From assembly GCA_920105625.2 (NCBI GenBank), contig OV050030.1, positions 192,567,887 to 192,631,886 of the forward strand: a DNA stretch of 64,000 nucleotides, in the 5' to 3' direction. The notes under the pieces are model-generated. The model searched no databases, was not told the origin of the DNA, and saw nothing but the letters and a program-made list of their open reading frames with translations. The first letter of the stretch is position 1; each line of letters begins with the position of its first letter. The DNA comes from Clusia tigrina. Taxonomy: Eukaryota; Arthropoda; Insecta; Diptera; Clusiidae. Shown one piece after another: positions 63,001-64,000 of the stretch. A program made the translations under genes and the position numbers.

Positions 63001-64000
63001 GATAGGGGTAGATATAGGCATTGAGAAAGTAGAAGACCCCCCCAATCGATAGCGGCAGCGACTGAGACGCCTAGAGACGCTGACAGAGGCTGCGACGCCG
63101 ACTGAGATGCCGACTGAGGCAGATAGGTGTAGATATATATTCATAGAGAAGGCAGCAGACCCCCCCCATTCAACAGCGGCAGCGACTGAGACGCCTACAG
63201 AGACGCTGACAGAGGCTGCGACGCCGACTGAGATCCCGACTGAAGCAGATAGGGGTAGATATAGGCATTGAGAAGGCAGCAGACCCCCAATCGACAGCTG
63301 CACCGACAGAGATGTATACACAGACTCTGACATAGGCTGCGACGCCGACTGAGACGCCAACTGACGTAGATATAGGCATAGCAAAGGAGCAGACCGGCCA
63401 AACCACAGCGGCAGCGACTAAGACGCCTACAGAGACGCTGACAGAGGCTGCGACGCCGACTTAGACGCCGACTGAGGCAGATAGGTGTAGATACAGGAAT
63501 AGAGAAGGCAGCAGACCCGGAATCGACAGCGGCAGCGACTTAGACAGCTACAGAGACGCTGACAGAGGCTGCGACGCCGACTGAGACGCCGACTGTAGCA
63601 GATAGGGGTAGATATAGACATAGAGAGGGCAGCAGACCCTACCAATCGAAGCGCAGCGACTGAGACGCTTGCAGAGACGCTGACACAGGCTGCGACGCCG
63701 ACTGGGGCAGATAGGGGTAGATATAGGCATAGAGAAGGTAGCAGACCGCCCCCATCGACAGCGGCAGCGACTGAGACGCCTTCAGGGACGCTGACCGAGG
63801 CTGCGACGCCAACTGAGACGCCTACTGGGGCATATAGGGGTAGATCCAAGCATAGAGAAGGCAGCAGACCCCCCATTCGGCAGCGGCAGCGACTGAGACG
63901 CCTACAGAGACGCTGACAGAGGCTGCGACGCCGACTGAGACGCCGACTAAGGCAGATAGGGGTAGATAAAGCAATAGAGATGGCAGCAAACCCCCCCAAT
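60029..64000 (-). repeat. Inverted satellite to the window end
   Basis: The second-subfamily monomers continue on the minus strand to the edge. A segment at about 59.8-60.6 kb is repeated at about 62.8-63.7 kb (offset about 2.95-3.07 kb), sharing rare variants such as CAGACCCGGAATCG, GACTTAGACAGCTACAG and TATATATTCATAGAG. C-runs are long and variable, with 12 C at 61419-61430. No gene or mobile element was seen. Confidence 0.9.

Noticed and set aside
1..64000. CRISPR array
   Set aside because: The units are 98-134 bp with no short conserved repeat separated by unique spacers, no cas genes, and the retrotransposon is of an animal type.
1..64000. Telomeric repeat tracts (TTAGG-type), tRNA or rRNA genes
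   Set aside because: No run of telomeric repeats, no cloverleaf-like segment and no rRNA sequence was noticed in the satellite or in the element flanks.

Overview
The window is almost entirely satellite DNA from an animal genome, with no ordinary host gene visible. About 55.5 kb is one tandem-repeat family. Its usual monomer is 122 bp, with recurring length variants of 98, 110, 121 and 134 bp, several of which differ by a nested 12-bp sub-repeat. The only protein-coding sequence is a non-LTR retrotransposon of the R1 clade (relatives R1, TRAS, SART, Waldo), present as one 5'-complete copy and one 5'-truncated copy. R1-clade elements are known mainly from arthropods, so an insect or other arthropod is the likely source. 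The order cannot be fixed from this window.

Layout. 1-30239: satellite in forward orientation, with higher-order repeats (HORs), most clearly at 7.4-17 kb (blocks of 974+597+598 bp, repeated three times) and 26.2-30.1 kb (two copies of a ~1.99-kb block). 30240: a sharp orientation switch centred on a near-perfect palindrome. 30241 to about 32.8 kb: the same monomer types, inverted. About 32.8-36507: inverted satellite of a visibly different monomer subfamily. 36522-41881: retrotransposon copy 1, with 5' UTR, ORF1 (three zinc knuckles), ORF2 (endonuclease, reverse transcriptase, C-terminal zinc knuckle) and a short A tail, flanked by a 14-bp target-site duplication. 41882-49787: satellite block X. 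49815-52905: retrotransposon copy 2, starting at codon 12 of ORF2. 52906-60028: block X', collinear with X apart from indels. 60029-64000: more inverted satellite.

How the parts fit. Both retrotransposon copies lie at the same point of the satellite monomer, and the end of X' carries a closely matching site without an insertion. The 5' junction of copy 2 looks like a truncated insertion at the target site, yet its 3' flank is a copy of the 3' flank of copy 1. Two insertions followed by unequal exchange between them explains both facts, as does a simpler tandem duplication with a coincidental breakpoint. Both copies share a reading-frame break in the reverse transcriptase, so neither can make an intact ORF2 protein. 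The most notable idea here is an R1-clade element that may use this satellite as its preferred target, as relatives use 28S rDNA, telomeric repeats or microsatellites.

The many open frames inside the satellite are judged non-coding, because the monomer length is not a multiple of three and no frame is conserved from unit to unit.
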